DNA of 64,000 bases from Rossellomorea pakistanensis (GTDB lineage Bacteria; Bacillota; Bacilli; Bacillales; Bacillaceae_B), in contig NZ_JAFBDZ010000002.1 in assembly GCF_016908495.1 (NCBI RefSeq), positions 496,001 through 560,000 on the forward strand, in the 5' to 3' direction. Both the position numbers and the translations under genes were made by a program. Shown here piece after piece: positions 26,722 through 35,495 of this stretch. Below the pieces are notes generated by a model. The model had not been told where the DNA came from and searched no databases. It saw only the letters and a list, made by a program, of their open reading frames with translations. Position 1 is the first letter of the stretch; the number at the start of each line of letters is the position of its first letter.

Positions 26722-26970
26722 ATGGATCTTAACAACGAAGTTAGCCAAGTATGTGATGCAGTTGAACATGCCCAAATTGCTGTTTACCGAGCACAGTCAT
26801 ATAATTGTCCTCAGGAATTTCAACATGCGCAGCAATTAATCGCATATGCCCAACAGGTATTAAGGGACTCACAGGGAGTAAACTTCAATAACGAAGAACA
26901 ATTAAGAGTCAAGCATGCAAGGGAACTTCTTCGTCATCTGCAAGAAACGCAAGCAACTTTACAGCAATAA
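26722..26970 (+). CDS. Small Gln-rich helical protein (possibly DUF2524)
   Basis: 82 aa with GGAGGGGG seven to eight bases before ATG. Helical, Gln/Ala/His-rich (AQQLIAYAQQVLRDSQ; LRHLQETQATLQQ). Length and composition suggest the Bacillus DUF2524 group, but I am not certain. It is closed by a strong terminator. The intergenic lead contains a second strong SD-like GGGAGGAGG at about 26627 with no usable frame behind it. Confidence 0.6.
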   Translation: MDLNNEVSQVCDAVEHAQIAVYRAQSYNCPQEFQHAQQLIAYAQQVLRDSQGVNFNNEEQLRVKHARELLRHLQETQATLQQ

Positions 26971-26995
26971 AAAAAACAAAAATTTTCAAGAAGAT

Positions 26996-27033
26996 GAAGC
27001 TCAAATTTAACGACCAACTGAGCTTCTTTTTTT
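26996..27033 (+). terminator. Strong terminator after the Gln-rich small gene
   Basis: GAAGCTCA (26996-27003) pairs with TGAGCTTC (27019-27026), directly followed by seven T. Confidence 0.85.
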
Positions 27034-27044
27034 ATTGTGGAATT

Positions 27045-27090
27045 CTGTACCTGGCACAAGATATTATATTCCATTTTTTTTGTGGTACAG
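27045..27090. repeat. Interrupted hairpin CTGTAC-CACAA / TTGTG-GTACAG
   Basis: CTGTAC (27045-27050) and CACAA (27055-27059) pair with TTGTG (27080-27084) and GTACAG (27085-27090), leaving a four-base bulge and a T-rich loop. The arms resemble the GTACCTGGCAC-type palindromes scattered through Bacillaceae genomes. Confidence 0.5.
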
Positions 27091-27097
27091 GCTATGT

Positions 27098-27139
27098 CCT
27101 CCGAATAGGATGTAAAAGACACTTATTCGGGGGTTTTTT
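27098..27139 (+). promoter_or_regulatory. Terminator-like hairpin that contains the LysE ribosome binding site
   Basis: CCTCCGAATA (27098-27107) pairs with TATTCGGGGG (27124-27133; one G-U), followed by exactly six T and then the ATG of the next gene at 27140. The only SD-like sequence for that gene, GGGGG, is in the 3' arm, so folding would both end transcription and hide the SD. Confidence 0.6.
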
Positions 27140-27766
27140 ATGAATTCTATATTTACATATCTACTATTGGGAGTTTCGTTAGCAGCGCCTGTGGGACCGG
27201 TAAATGCTGCTCAATTGGACAAGGGGATTAAAAATGGGTTTTTCCATGCTTGGATTTTTGGTGTAGGGGCATTAATCGCAGATATGATTTATATGTTAAT
27301 GGTTTATTTAGGAGTTATTCATTTTATTGACACTTCCTTCATGAAGACATTTCTTTGGTTGTTTGGATTTTTTGTCCTTTCCTATACAGGGGTTGAAAGC
27401 TTACTATCTTCTGGGAAAATAGTTACCGATCTCCAATCAGCGGGAAAAAAATCATTAAGTAAATCATTTTTTACAGGGTTCTTAATGTCTATATCGAATC
27501 CATTAACGATTTTGTTTTGGTTGGGGATCTATGGATCCGTTTTAGCAAAAACAGCAGAGACCTTTTCAAATCATCAACTCGTTACTTACAGCCTGGCTAT
27601 CATAACAGGAATCTTATTATGGGACTTTACAATGGCCACCATTTCAAGCTTAGCTAGGAGGCTGCTGAACAGCACAATTCTTAAAGCTATCTCATTTCTG
27701 TCTTCTATGTCGATGATAGGATTTGGCCTCTATTTTGGATATCAAGCTTTTAAAGCTTTGTTTTAA
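27140..27766 (+). CDS. LysE-family amino-acid exporter
   Basis: 208 aa with six membrane segments. The LysE signature is at the N-terminus (SLAAPVGPVNAAQLDKGI) and SISNPLTILFWLGIYG marks the second repeat. Members export lysine, arginine, homoserine lactone or related compounds. Start codon follows directly on a terminator-like hairpin (27098-27139), so expression is likely conditional. No other start fits the family N-terminus better. Confidence 0.82.
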   Translation: MNSIFTYLLLGVSLAAPVGPVNAAQLDKGIKNGFFHAWIFGVGALIADMIYMLMVYLGVIHFIDTSFMKTFLWLFGFFVLSYTGVESLLSSGKIVTDLQSAGKKSLSKSFFTGFLMSISNPLTILFWLGIYGSVLAKTAETFSNHQLVTYSLAIITGILLWDFTMATISSLARRLLNSTILKAISFLSSMSMIGFGLYFGYQAFKALF

Positions 27767-27875
27767 AGAAAGAGTTCCTTAAAAATGGTTTAGCTTATAG
27801 GATCGTTTTTTTCTACGAGAACCATGCACCTTCTTCCTCTTTCTAAATAAAGTAATGGAAGAAGGAGGATTAAAA

Positions 27876-28628
27876 TTGTCCTTGATATTTGATAGAACCT
27901 TTATTATGGAAAATCACAACCATTTTGAAAATTGGCAACTTGATGCATTTAACGCCTTTTTAAGTAAAATGAAATGCATGGAAAAGAAATTCCCCTGTAT
28001 TCCTGCCACACAAGGGTTTACAATGAATCACTTTCGCTATGCATTTATCGATGATCCGACCAAAACAGAATCTGTACGGGACCTTGCTGAAAAATTCAGC
28101 TATTATACGAAGGTTTCAAGGTACACGGGGAAGTATGCATCATTTATTGTATTCTTTAACACTCCATCTATAATGCGAGAAACTTCATCTTCTCTACAAA
28201 TAGATCAACAGCTTTTCTGGAGAATCCTTTCTAAGCTAAAAGAATATGATCATGTACCATGGCCTTCACATATTCCAACAAATCCTCACCACAAAGACTG
28301 GGAGTATTGTTTTGCTGGAGAGCCATATTTTGTCTATTGTGCCACTCCGAAACATATTAAAAGAAATAGTCGATCATTCCCATATCTCATGTTAGCCATT
28401 ACTCCTCGTTGGGTATTAAACGAATTTAATAAAAATTCATCATTAAGTAGAAAAATAAAAAATAAAATTAGGGATCGATTAAAAAACTATGATCATCTCC
28501 CTCCTCATCCAGATTTAAATCAATATGGGAATGTGGATAATTTTGAATGGAAACAATACTTTCTCAGTGATAATGACTCCTCCTTACCTTCGTGTCCTTT
28601 TTCAAAAATGTTTCAAGAAATAGATTAA
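27876..28628 (+). CDS. YqcI/YcgG family protein
   Basis: 250 aa from TTG 27876, nine bases after GGAGG; the frame also opens at ATG 27855, but that ATG lies upstream of the SD. KKFPCIPATQGFTMNHFRYAF near residue 40, GEPYFVYCATPKHIKRNSRS and the C-terminal CPFSKMF (a Cys-Pro motif) are typical of the YqcI/YcgG family. Function unknown. It has its own short leader; palindromic copy C follows. Confidence 0.78.
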   Translation: MSLIFDRTFIMENHNHFENWQLDAFNAFLSKMKCMEKKFPCIPATQGFTMNHFRYAFIDDPTKTESVRDLAEKFSYYTKVSRYTGKYASFIVFFNTPSIMRETSSSLQIDQQLFWRILSKLKEYDHVPWPSHIPTNPHHKDWEYCFAGEPYFVYCATPKHIKRNSRSFPYLMLAITPRWVLNEFNKNSSLSRKIKNKIRDRLKNYDHLPPHPDLNQYGNVDNFEWKQYFLSDNDSSLPSCPFSKMFQEID

Positions 28629-28727
28629 ATAATATAAGGCTTTTAATGTATTAACAGTCCATTTCTAATCAAAATAAATGAGCGTTAAGTAATAATAACT
28701 CAGCTCAATGGTTCTTTTTAAAAACAA

Positions 28728-28823
28728 GTTGTCCGAAACTACAATGATCGTCCATATATAGAAGAATCCTTCTAACCATATGGACGATCATTGTGGTTTC
28801 AGACACCTTTAGGGACAGCCCTC
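28728..28823. repeat. Dispersed palindromic element, copy C
   Basis: The inner arms are nearly perfect: ACAATGATCGTCCATAT (28741-28757) against ATATGGACGATCATTGT, within outer arms GTTGTCCGAAAC / GTTTCAGAC...GGGACAGCCCTC. It lies just upstream of the splA leader. Confidence 0.8.
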
Positions 28824-28900
28824 TTTTCTTCCATAATCAAGTACTCATATTTTTCTTGCTGGAGGCAAAAATGATAATAAATGCTAGAAGAGGTGATGAA

Positions 28901-29155
28901 ATGGAAGTGAATCACGATCCTAATGATTATAGCACCCATCAAGTGGGAGATACTGTGTATGTTTTTTACCGAAATCCCCATACTCAGGATGTGGCAAATA
29001 TAAGGGAAGCTGCAGTAGTACTCAGCCCTGAGGATCCGAATGAATTAGCTCTATTTTTATTCGAGACGTACTATCCATTAACAAATGAGGTTGCTGTATA
29101 TAAGAGTGAGGCTGAGGCAGAGAATGCTTATCAACAATACTTTGGAAGCCATTAA
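28901..29155 (+). CDS. splA: SplA, transcriptional regulator of spore photoproduct lyase
   Basis: 84 aa from ATG 28901, five bases after AGGTG. An alternative in-frame ATG at 28871 has GGAGG five bases upstream and would add ten residues, so the start is not settled. The sequence HQVGDTVYVFYRNPHTQDVA and the position 12 bp ahead of splB identify SplA, a TRAP-like negative regulator of the splAB operon in Bacillus. splAB is transcribed in the forespore there; I could not confirm the promoter here. Confidence 0.85.
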   Translation: MEVNHDPNDYSTHQVGDTVYVFYRNPHTQDVANIREAAVVLSPEDPNELALFLFETYYPLTNEVAVYKSEAEAENAYQQYFGSH

Positions 29156-29167
29156 AGAGGGGAAGAG

Positions 29168-30196
29168 ATGATTAAACCCTTTATGCCTCAGCTTGTTTAC
29201 TTCGAGCCAAAAGCATTAGATTACCCACTTGGTAAAAAGCTCAAAGAAAAATTTGAGAAGATGGATGTTGAAATGCGTTACACGACTTCACATAATCAAG
29301 TTCGAAATCTCCCAGGAGAAAATCACTTTCAAAAATATCGGATTGCGAAATCTACTTTAGTAGTAGGGATTAGAAAAACGCTTAAATTTGATACATCAAA
29401 GCCATCTGCAGAATATGCCATTCCTTTCGCAACCGGGTGTATGGGGCATTGCCATTATTGTTATTTGCAAACGACAATGGGAAGCAAACCCTATATTCGT
29501 ACATATGTGAATGTCGATGAAATTCTTGAGGCTGCCGATCAATATATGGAAGAACGTGCACCAGAAAGTACACGATTTGAAGCAGCGTGTACTTCGGATA
29601 TTGTAGGAATTGACCATCTGACTCATTCTTTAAAACGGGCGATAGAACATTTTGGAGAGACGGAATATGGAAAATTGCGTTTTGTTACCAAATTCCATCA
29701 CGTAGATCACTTACTTGATGCAAAGCATAATGGGAAAACAAGATTCCGATTTAGTATTAACGCCGATTATGTGATTAAAAATTTTGAGGCAGGTACATCT
29801 CCCTTAGCAAAACGTTTAGAAGCAGCAGGAAAAGTAGCCCGTGCCGGTTATCCCCTAGGGTTTATTGTCGCACCCATTTATCTTCATGATGATTGGGAAG
29901 ATGGGTACTACCGAATGTTCGAACATCTCGAAGCAGTATTACCTGAAGAAGCAAAAAAGGATTTAACATTTGAATTCATTCAACATCGGTTTACGAAGCC
30001 AGCAAAGAAAGTGATTGAAAAAAACTATCCGATGACCAAACTTGAATTAGATGAGACAGAAAGAAGGTATAAATGGGGTAAATACGGGATAGGCAAATAC
30101 ATCTACCAAAAGGAGGAAGAAGCGGACATTAAAGATCATCTTTACTCCTATATGGAGAAGTTTTTTCCCAAGGCTAAATTAGAATACTTCACTTAA
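29168..30196 (+). CDS. splB: Spore photoproduct lyase (radical SAM DNA repair)
   Basis: 342 aa, the same length as the Bacillus subtilis enzyme. The radical-SAM cluster ligands are C91, C95 and C98 in CMGHCHYC, and the hydrogen-donor cysteine is C141 in EAACTSDIVGIDHLTH, at the same numbering as the characterised enzyme. During germination it reverses the 5-thyminyl-5,6-dihydrothymine lesion formed in UV-irradiated spores. Strong evidence that the host sporulates. Confidence 0.96.
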   Translation: MIKPFMPQLVYFEPKALDYPLGKKLKEKFEKMDVEMRYTTSHNQVRNLPGENHFQKYRIAKSTLVVGIRKTLKFDTSKPSAEYAIPFATGCMGHCHYCYLQTTMGSKPYIRTYVNVDEILEAADQYMEERAPESTRFEAACTSDIVGIDHLTHSLKRAIEHFGETEYGKLRFVTKFHHVDHLLDAKHNGKTRFRFSINADYVIKNFEAGTSPLAKRLEAAGKVARAGYPLGFIVAPIYLHDDWEDGYYRMFEHLEAVLPEEAKKDLTFEFIQHRFTKPAKKVIEKNYPMTKLELDETERRYKWGKYGIGKYIYQKEEEADIKDHLYSYMEKFFPKAKLEYFT

Positions 30197-30317
30197 GGTG
30201 CAAATGGAAATACAGCAAAAGCATGGATTCAACAAAATGGTGCAAACACCGTTTTGGAATAGATATAGAACAAGTGGTATTTGGAGCAATTGACCTTGTT
30301 CAATACCGTTGTTAGGA

Positions 30318-30348
30318 AAAGGGGGCACAATGTGCGCTCTCTTTTTTT
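30318..30348 (+). terminator. Probable splAB terminator
   Basis: GGGGGCAC (30321-30328) pairs with GTGCGCTCT (30332-30340) with one mismatch and a G-U pair, then seven T. A second hairpin, CAAAATGGTG with CACCGTTTTG, lies upstream at about 30234-30257. Confidence 0.6.
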
Positions 30349-30455
30349 AATTACAATTATTCCAACTAAACATTTTTTGTGCTACAAAAAAGATTGTATT
30401 TTAAAGTGAACTTCTTTATTATTTTTTGTAGAACGAAAAATAATTAGGAGGCTAT

Positions 30456-30845
30456 ATGAAAGAACGGACATTTACATCATTCGAACAATATGAAAGATAT
30501 CTCAAAGAGAAGATGATAAATAAAGCGAAGTGTAAAGGATTAGAAGGCGATGCTTATGTAGAATATTTGCAGAAACATGAGAATGCTGCCACTCGAATTT
30601 GGAAGGAGAATGATTTACAGGATTGGTTGGAGAAGGACGGGTATGTGACAATCGCTGTTTGGAGGGATGAAACGGGACAGCGGAAAATAGGAAGAGGGCG
30701 GCCAAAGAAGCCGGAGTCTGAGAAACTAAAGCATTCAATCCATGTTCGTTTAGACGATGAAAGATATAAAAAATTAACTCACTTTTGTAAAGAAAAAAAT
30801 ATAGACGTTTCTGAAGCCATACGAATATTAATTAATAACCTTTGA
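30456..30845 (+). CDS. Putative DNA-binding protein with AT-hook and ribbon-helix-helix
   Basis: 129 aa, AGGAGG five to six bases before ATG. The middle carries an AT-hook-like GRGRPKKPE (about residues 79-87). The C-terminus HSIHVRLDDERYKKLTHFCK...VSEAIRILINNL fits a CopG/Arc ribbon-helix-helix. No enzyme motif is seen in the N-terminal part. It ends 28 bp before the Bcr/CflA transporter gene on the same strand, so it may regulate that operon, including itself. Function inferred from motifs only. Confidence 0.65.
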   Translation: MKERTFTSFEQYERYLKEKMINKAKCKGLEGDAYVEYLQKHENAATRIWKENDLQDWLEKDGYVTIAVWRDETGQRKIGRGRPKKPESEKLKHSIHVRLDDERYKKLTHFCKEKNIDVSEAIRILINNL

Positions 30846-30873
30846 GGAAGAAGGATAAGAAAGGATTTCGAAA

Positions 30874-32121
30874 ATGAGTAGTTCTTTAGAGAATATAGAA
30901 AAAACAAGGACGTCTACACAATCAAAGCGAATCTGGATGGCCATTGTTTTGGGAACATTAGCAGCGTTTGCTCCATTATCCATTGATATGTATCTGCCGG
31001 CTCTACCTGATATTGCTAAGGAGTTTCACACCAATACATCCCTCGTGCAACTTAGCTTAACCTTTTTCTTGCTAGGTCTTTCTCTCGGGCAGCTGCTTGC
31101 AGGGCCATTTAGTGATGTACGAGGACGTCGAAAACCACTTCTCATCGGGTTAATGATTTATTTCGTTGCTTCGCTTTTATGTGTATTCAGCCAGTCCATC
31201 TGGGGATTAATTTTATTGAGGTTTATTCAAGGATTGGCTGGTGCTGCAGGTATTGTTATTTCTCGTGCCATTGTCCGAGATCTTTACTCAGGCTCAGAGT
31301 TAACCAAATTTTTCGCTTTACTAGCTTTGGTTAATGGAGTGGCACCCGTTCTTGCACCGATAGTAGGCGGCCAATTATTGCGAATTGCCCCTTGGCAAGG
31401 AGTGTTTATGGTCTTGAGTATGATAGGTTTGGTTATGTTTCTTATCGTCCTCTTCGGTTTACCTGAAACATTGTCTCATGAATCTCGGTCATTAGGAGGG
31501 ATTAAGAATACACTCATTACATTTCAAAAACTAATTCTGAATCGGAGCTTCATGGGTTATGCCCTGTCACAAGGTTTAGTATTTTCCGCTATGTTCGCTT
31601 ATATTTCCGGCTCACCTTTCGTACTACAAAACATTTATGGTGTCTCTCCTCAGATGTTCAGTTTGATTTTTGCCATTAATGGTATTGGAATTATCATTGC
31701 TAGTCAAATCACAGGCAGGATGGCTGGTCGAATTAGTGAGAAGAAGCTTTTCAAGGTTGGGATCGGCATTTCTTCTATCGGATCCCTTACGTTGTTGATT
31801 ATGCTACTTTTAAATGCAGGCTTATACGCTATTTTGCTGCCATTGTTTTTTGTTGTATCAAGTGTCGGGGTGGTAAGTACTTCTGGGTTTTCACTTGCTA
31901 TGCAGGATCAAGGTAAGTCAGCAGGGAGTGCATCTGCATTGCTTGGAGTAATATCGTTAATCTTTGGGGGAAGTGTTGCTCCTCTTGTTGGTCTCGGTGA
32001 GAACCAAGCATTATCTATGGGTATTGTCATAGCCATTTGTGGAGTGGGCTCTTTCTTATGTTACGTTTGTCTTGTAAACCGAAGACAGAATAGATCACGC
32101 GGAAATACTATATCAATGTAG
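30874..32121 (+). CDS. Bcr/CflA-family drug efflux MFS transporter
   Basis: 415 aa, AAAGGA eight to nine bases before ATG. The family hallmark PLSIDMYLPALPDIAKEFHT occupies TM1 and the following loop; GPFSDVRGRRKPLLIG is the loop 2-3 motif. Twelve membrane segments. Members export bicyclomycin, chloramphenicol, sulfonamides and dipeptides. Preceded by a putative regulator in the same operon and followed by a long hairpin terminator. Confidence 0.88.
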   Translation: MSSSLENIEKTRTSTQSKRIWMAIVLGTLAAFAPLSIDMYLPALPDIAKEFHTNTSLVQLSLTFFLLGLSLGQLLAGPFSDVRGRRKPLLIGLMIYFVASLLCVFSQSIWGLILLRFIQGLAGAAGIVISRAIVRDLYSGSELTKFFALLALVNGVAPVLAPIVGGQLLRIAPWQGVFMVLSMIGLVMFLIVLFGLPETLSHESRSLGGIKNTLITFQKLILNRSFMGYALSQGLVFSAMFAYISGSPFVLQNIYGVSPQMFSLIFAINGIGIIIASQITGRMAGRISEKKLFKVGIGISSIGSLTLLIMLLLNAGLYAILLPLFFVVSSVGVVSTSGFSLAMQDQGKSAGSASALLGVISLIFGGSVAPLVGLGENQALSMGIVIAICGVGSFLCYVCLVNRRQNRSRGNTISM

Positions 32122-32174
32122 TTTTATGAGCACGAACACTTCTATTTCCTACATCATTAACTATTTTTATACCA

Positions 32175-32215
32175 AAAAGGTGGTGTTACTTCATAGTAAC
32201 GCTGCCTTTTCTATT
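32175..32215 (+). terminator. Terminator after Bcr/CflA gene
   Basis: AAAAGGTGGTGTTACT (32175-32190) pairs along its whole length with AGTAACGCTGCCTTTT (32195-32210), with three G-U pairs and a four-base loop. Confidence 0.75.
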
Positions 32216-32356
32216 TGTTTGAGGAATTGATCATAGGTGAAAAATGACGAAGAGGTCGAAAATAGACTTAATTGAGTAGAAGTTATTTAAGGGGAAAAAG
32301 AGTAGTTTAAAATTCTATAGTGCTCCTATTTTGTATTAGGTAAGAGTCAAAAACGT

Positions 32357-32470
32357 AATAGGGACTGTCCAAAATGGGTCAGGAACCACTATGATGGTCC
32401 ATTTATAGAAGATGTCCCTGGTACATATCGAAGTTTTTGTTCCTGATCCCTAGGTTTTGGACTGCCCATG
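32357..32470. repeat. Dispersed palindromic element, copy D
   Basis: Outer arms AATAGGGACTGTCCAAAA / TTTTGGACTGCCCAT and inner arms GGGTCAGGAACC / TGTTCCTGATCCC, with CCATTTATAGAAG near the centre. It lies between convergent genes. Apart from this and the preceding terminator, the 32122-32555 gap shows nothing. Confidence 0.8.
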
Positions 32471-32555
32471 CTATATAAAAACTCATTTCAGAATAGTAGT
32501 ATGGAATATGTTCTGTGATGTTCTACTATTTCTCTTAAATACAAACACAGGTAAT

Positions 32556-33056
32556 CTATTTCATTAACTCATTCCGTCTAATGGTTCTCTTAAGTCTTTC
32601 AATAGCTCCCTTCCGCCATTTCTTTACTGCCGATAGAGATACATTTTCAAGTTGAGCGATTTCTGAAGGGGTTAGCCTATTCATACATGTATGAAGGACC
32701 CATTTCCTTTGGTGTTCAGTCAAACTCTTACAATAAGTAAGGAGCCATTCCGTTTCGCAGGCCATGGAAATTGAATGCTCATCCTCAATGAGATACCAAA
32801 ATTCTTCATCAGGATGGACATTTCTTTCCTCATCTTTATGTGTTTTTTTTAGATCATCCAACAATCTACCTCTAATATATGAATAGGCAAAGGCAGAGAA
32901 TTTCCCCTTTTTTGGATCAAACCGTTCCTGTGCTTCCCATAGAGCGATCAACCCAGTTTGATAGAACTCTTCTTCGTTTTTATAAATATTTAGGGACTGT
33001 ATAACCTTATAAATCATCGGTTCATATTGCTTGTGCAGCGTTTTAAAGCTTACCAA
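32556..33056 (-). CDS. Sigma-70-family (ECF-like) sigma factor
   Basis: 166 aa from TTG, GGA-containing SD (AAAGGA) seven bases upstream. Region 2 (about 1-75) includes FYQTGLIALWEAQERFDPKKGKF and AYSYIRGRLLD; region 4 (about 112-160) ends SEIAQLENVSLSAVKKWRKG, a clear helix-turn-helix. No region 3 and no adjacent anti-sigma gene. It resembles the small sigma-like proteins of Bacillus rather than a named housekeeping factor. It stands alone on the minus strand. Confidence 0.8.
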   Translation of the reverse strand: MVSFKTLHKQYEPMIYKVIQSLNIYKNEEEFYQTGLIALWEAQERFDPKKGKFSAFAYSYIRGRLLDDLKKTHKDEERNVHPDEEFWYLIEDEHSISMACETEWLLTYCKSLTEHQRKWVLHTCMNRLTPSEIAQLENVSLSAVKKWRKGAIERLKRTIRRNELMK

Positions 33057-33249
33057 CAGAAAATCCTTTCGAAATGCGCGCCTTTCCCTTTTTTCCTAGG
33101 TAGCTCTACCATACGTTTACTAAGTTTTCTGAACAAAAGCGAAAATCGGATTTTCAGTCCTTATTCAGCTGTGAATTTTCATTTTTTATCTGTTGAAAAA
33201 GATGAATTTTTATAGGAACGGCGAGTAAGAAAGGTTTTTTTAAAAAATG

Positions 33250-33455
33250 TAAATATTTTATGAGTAGTAAAAAAGGGATCAAGTATAAGGTGGGAAACAT
33301 GGCTAGCTCATAACAAAGGTGGTAGGTTCTTAATTCATGAGAATCAGCACATACTCTGTAACCAAGCTCATAAAATTGAAACGAGGCTCATAACCCATAC
33401 GAGAAGGAGCATAAGTTTCGAAAGTAGGCTCATAAATCTAAGGCAAACTCTAAGT
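33250..33455. repeat. Array of ~20-bp units with core GCTCATAA (reverse of TTATGAGC)
   Basis: Cores GCTCATAA, GCTCATAA, GCTCATAA, GAGCATAA and GCTCATAA are at about 33305, 33365, 33386, 33407 and 33428, with weaker copies at 33345 and 33448 and a forward TTTATGAG at about 33257. Period 20-21 bp. This is the same motif family as 16636-16835 in reverse orientation. With the terminator at 33570 it accounts for most of the 33057-33677 gap. Confidence 0.7.
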
Positions 33456-33569
33456 TTAGGAATCCAGTATCCTTTCAATAAAATGATTAGAGAATGATTC
33501 TTTAAAGTTTAAAGTATTTATTCTAAACGGAGGAAAAAAGAAGAATAGAAAATTTTACCTTAAGTTTAT

Positions 33570-33612
33570 AAAAAAGCCCTGAGCCATTCTCTGAATAGCT
33601 CAGGGCTTTTTT
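33570..33612. terminator. Bidirectional terminator after the ABC exporter gene
   Basis: AAAAAAGCCCTGAGC (33570-33584) pairs perfectly with GCTCAGGGCTTTTTT (33598-33612) around a 13-base loop; runs of A and T at both outer ends suit either direction. Confidence 0.88.
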
Positions 33613-33677
33613 CATAATCTCCTAATCATATGCTTTTCAAAAGTAGCTTGATCTTATAATGGTTCTCCATAAAATTT

Positions 33678-35405
33678 CTAAGCTAATTGCTGCTCTGCAA
33701 ATTCACGATACAACGAATGTGATTGTGTTAGTTCAAAATGAGTTCCGGAACCAGTAACTTGCCCTTTTTCGATAAATATTATTTTATCAGCATCGACAAT
33801 TGTTGATAGGCGATGGGCGATGACGAATGTCGTACGTCCTTCCATTAATCGCATTAAGGCTTGTTGAACGACACTTTCTGATTGACTATCTAGGCTAGCG
33901 GTAGCTTCGTCCATCATGAGTATTTTAGGGTCTCTTAAAAAAGCTCGTGCAATGGCGATGCGTTGCCTTTGCCCGCCGGACAGCTTCACACCACGCTCAC
34001 CGACCTCTGTATTCAGTCCATTCGGAAATGCTTCAATAAATTGGTCTGCGTAGGCCATCTTTGCCACATCCCATAGACGGTCGTCCGAGATATCTTCTTG
34101 ATTTTTTAAACCGTACATTAAATTTTCCCGGATGGTCCCAGCCATCATGGCACTTTCTTGCGAAACGTAACCAATTTGACTACGCCATGATTCAAGCGAT
34201 AATTCGTTTATAGGAGTGTCGCCAATTCGAATTTCACCTGCAGTTGGTTCATAAAACCGTTCAATTAATCCAAACATTGTTGTTTTCCCACCACCACTTG
34301 GCCCTGCAAAAGCAATCATCTCTCCAGGCTGGGCTTCAAATGATACATTCTGAATGACAGGTTCTTCTTCAGTATAGGCAAAGGATACATTTGAGACGAA
34401 AATAGGCTCGTTAGTAATGTCCTTTTTTAATCCATCTTGTCCTTCTTCTAATGGTAGTTCTAATATGTCGATGATTCGCTCTGTTGCTCCTTTTGCTTTT
34501 TGAAGCTGGGTGAAAAACATGGCAAATGATGTTATCGGAAAAATGATCTGGAAGAGGTACAGTAAAAAAGCTACGAGTGCCCCTGTCGACATCGTTCCAT
34601 TTGCAACACGCATTCCTCCATAACCGATGATCATGACAACGACGACCATCACGACAAGGTACATGATCGGACCAATAAGAGCAAAAATACGTGCCTCTTT
34701 TAATCCAAACTTTAATAGGTTTCCAATCCCATTTAATCCATTTGCTTCTTCATTCTGCTCAGCAGTAGACGATTTCATTAGGCGTATTTCACTTAGGGTT
34801 TGTTGAATATGTCCTGTAAATGTGGCTGTTTCATCTTGTAACCCTCGCGAAATTTTGGCCATCTTTCTCCCAAGTGGAATCATAATGGCTAGTGTAATGG
34901 GAACCGAAATGAGCATCAATAACGTCATTTTCCAATCCATTACGAGTAAAATCACGATGGCTCCGATAATGGAAATAATCCCAGTAATAAATTGTGGAAA
35001 GTGGTTCGAAATTAAATCTCGGACAATACTTGTATCATTTACGACCCTGCTGACCGTTTCGCCACTGGATTGTTTATCAAAATAACTTACCGGCAATCGA
35101 ATAAGTTTTACCCACATTTGATCACGTAGACTTGCGACAATTTTTTGTCCTACAAAACTAAGCAAGTATATTGAAAGTCCACTGATCATTGCTTGGACGA
35201 TAAAGGCAGCCCCAATAGCAATCATGAGGGGGGCGCTTAATGCCACTGAAAAGCCATTGACCAGCTCTTTCGTTAGTAATGGGACAACAAGACCCGCAAG
35301 CGTTGTAAGAACACTTGCTGTTAACCCAAGAACTAGTGCAATCTTCGGGACATTTGTTGAAAAAATGAGGGAAATAAAAGGCTTTAGGCCACCTTGTTTA
35401 TCCAT
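33678..35405 (-). CDS. BmrA/LmrA-type ABC multidrug exporter
   Basis: 575 aa from ATG 35405, ten bases after GGAGG; the frame runs on to 35459, but the shorter N-terminus (MDKQGGLKPFISLIFSTN) fits the family. Six membrane segments fill about the first 320 residues. The ATPase shows Walker A GPSGGGKTT, the Q-loop YVSQESAMMAG, signature LSGGQRQR and Walker B ILMMDEATASLD. A half-transporter that would act as homodimer. It is the last gene of a TetR-YqeB-ABC operon, so induced drug efflux is the likely role. Confidence 0.9.
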   Translation of the reverse strand: MDKQGGLKPFISLIFSTNVPKIALVLGLTASVLTTLAGLVVPLLTKELVNGFSVALSAPLMIAIGAAFIVQAMISGLSIYLLSFVGQKIVASLRDQMWVKLIRLPVSYFDKQSSGETVSRVVNDTSIVRDLISNHFPQFITGIISIIGAIVILLVMDWKMTLLMLISVPITLAIMIPLGRKMAKISRGLQDETATFTGHIQQTLSEIRLMKSSTAEQNEEANGLNGIGNLLKFGLKEARIFALIGPIMYLVVMVVVVMIIGYGGMRVANGTMSTGALVAFLLYLFQIIFPITSFAMFFTQLQKAKGATERIIDILELPLEEGQDGLKKDITNEPIFVSNVSFAYTEEEPVIQNVSFEAQPGEMIAFAGPSGGGKTTMFGLIERFYEPTAGEIRIGDTPINELSLESWRSQIGYVSQESAMMAGTIRENLMYGLKNQEDISDDRLWDVAKMAYADQFIEAFPNGLNTEVGERGVKLSGGQRQRIAIARAFLRDPKILMMDEATASLDSQSESVVQQALMRLMEGRTTFVIAHRLSTIVDADKIIFIEKGQVTGSGTHFELTQSHSLYREFAEQQLA

Positions 35406-35495
35406 TTGTTCAGATCCTCCGATCAAAGAATGAATAAGAGTTACCGTTCTTTCAGGCATATCTGCTAAGAATCCTTGTTCGTTTCATTGAAAATA

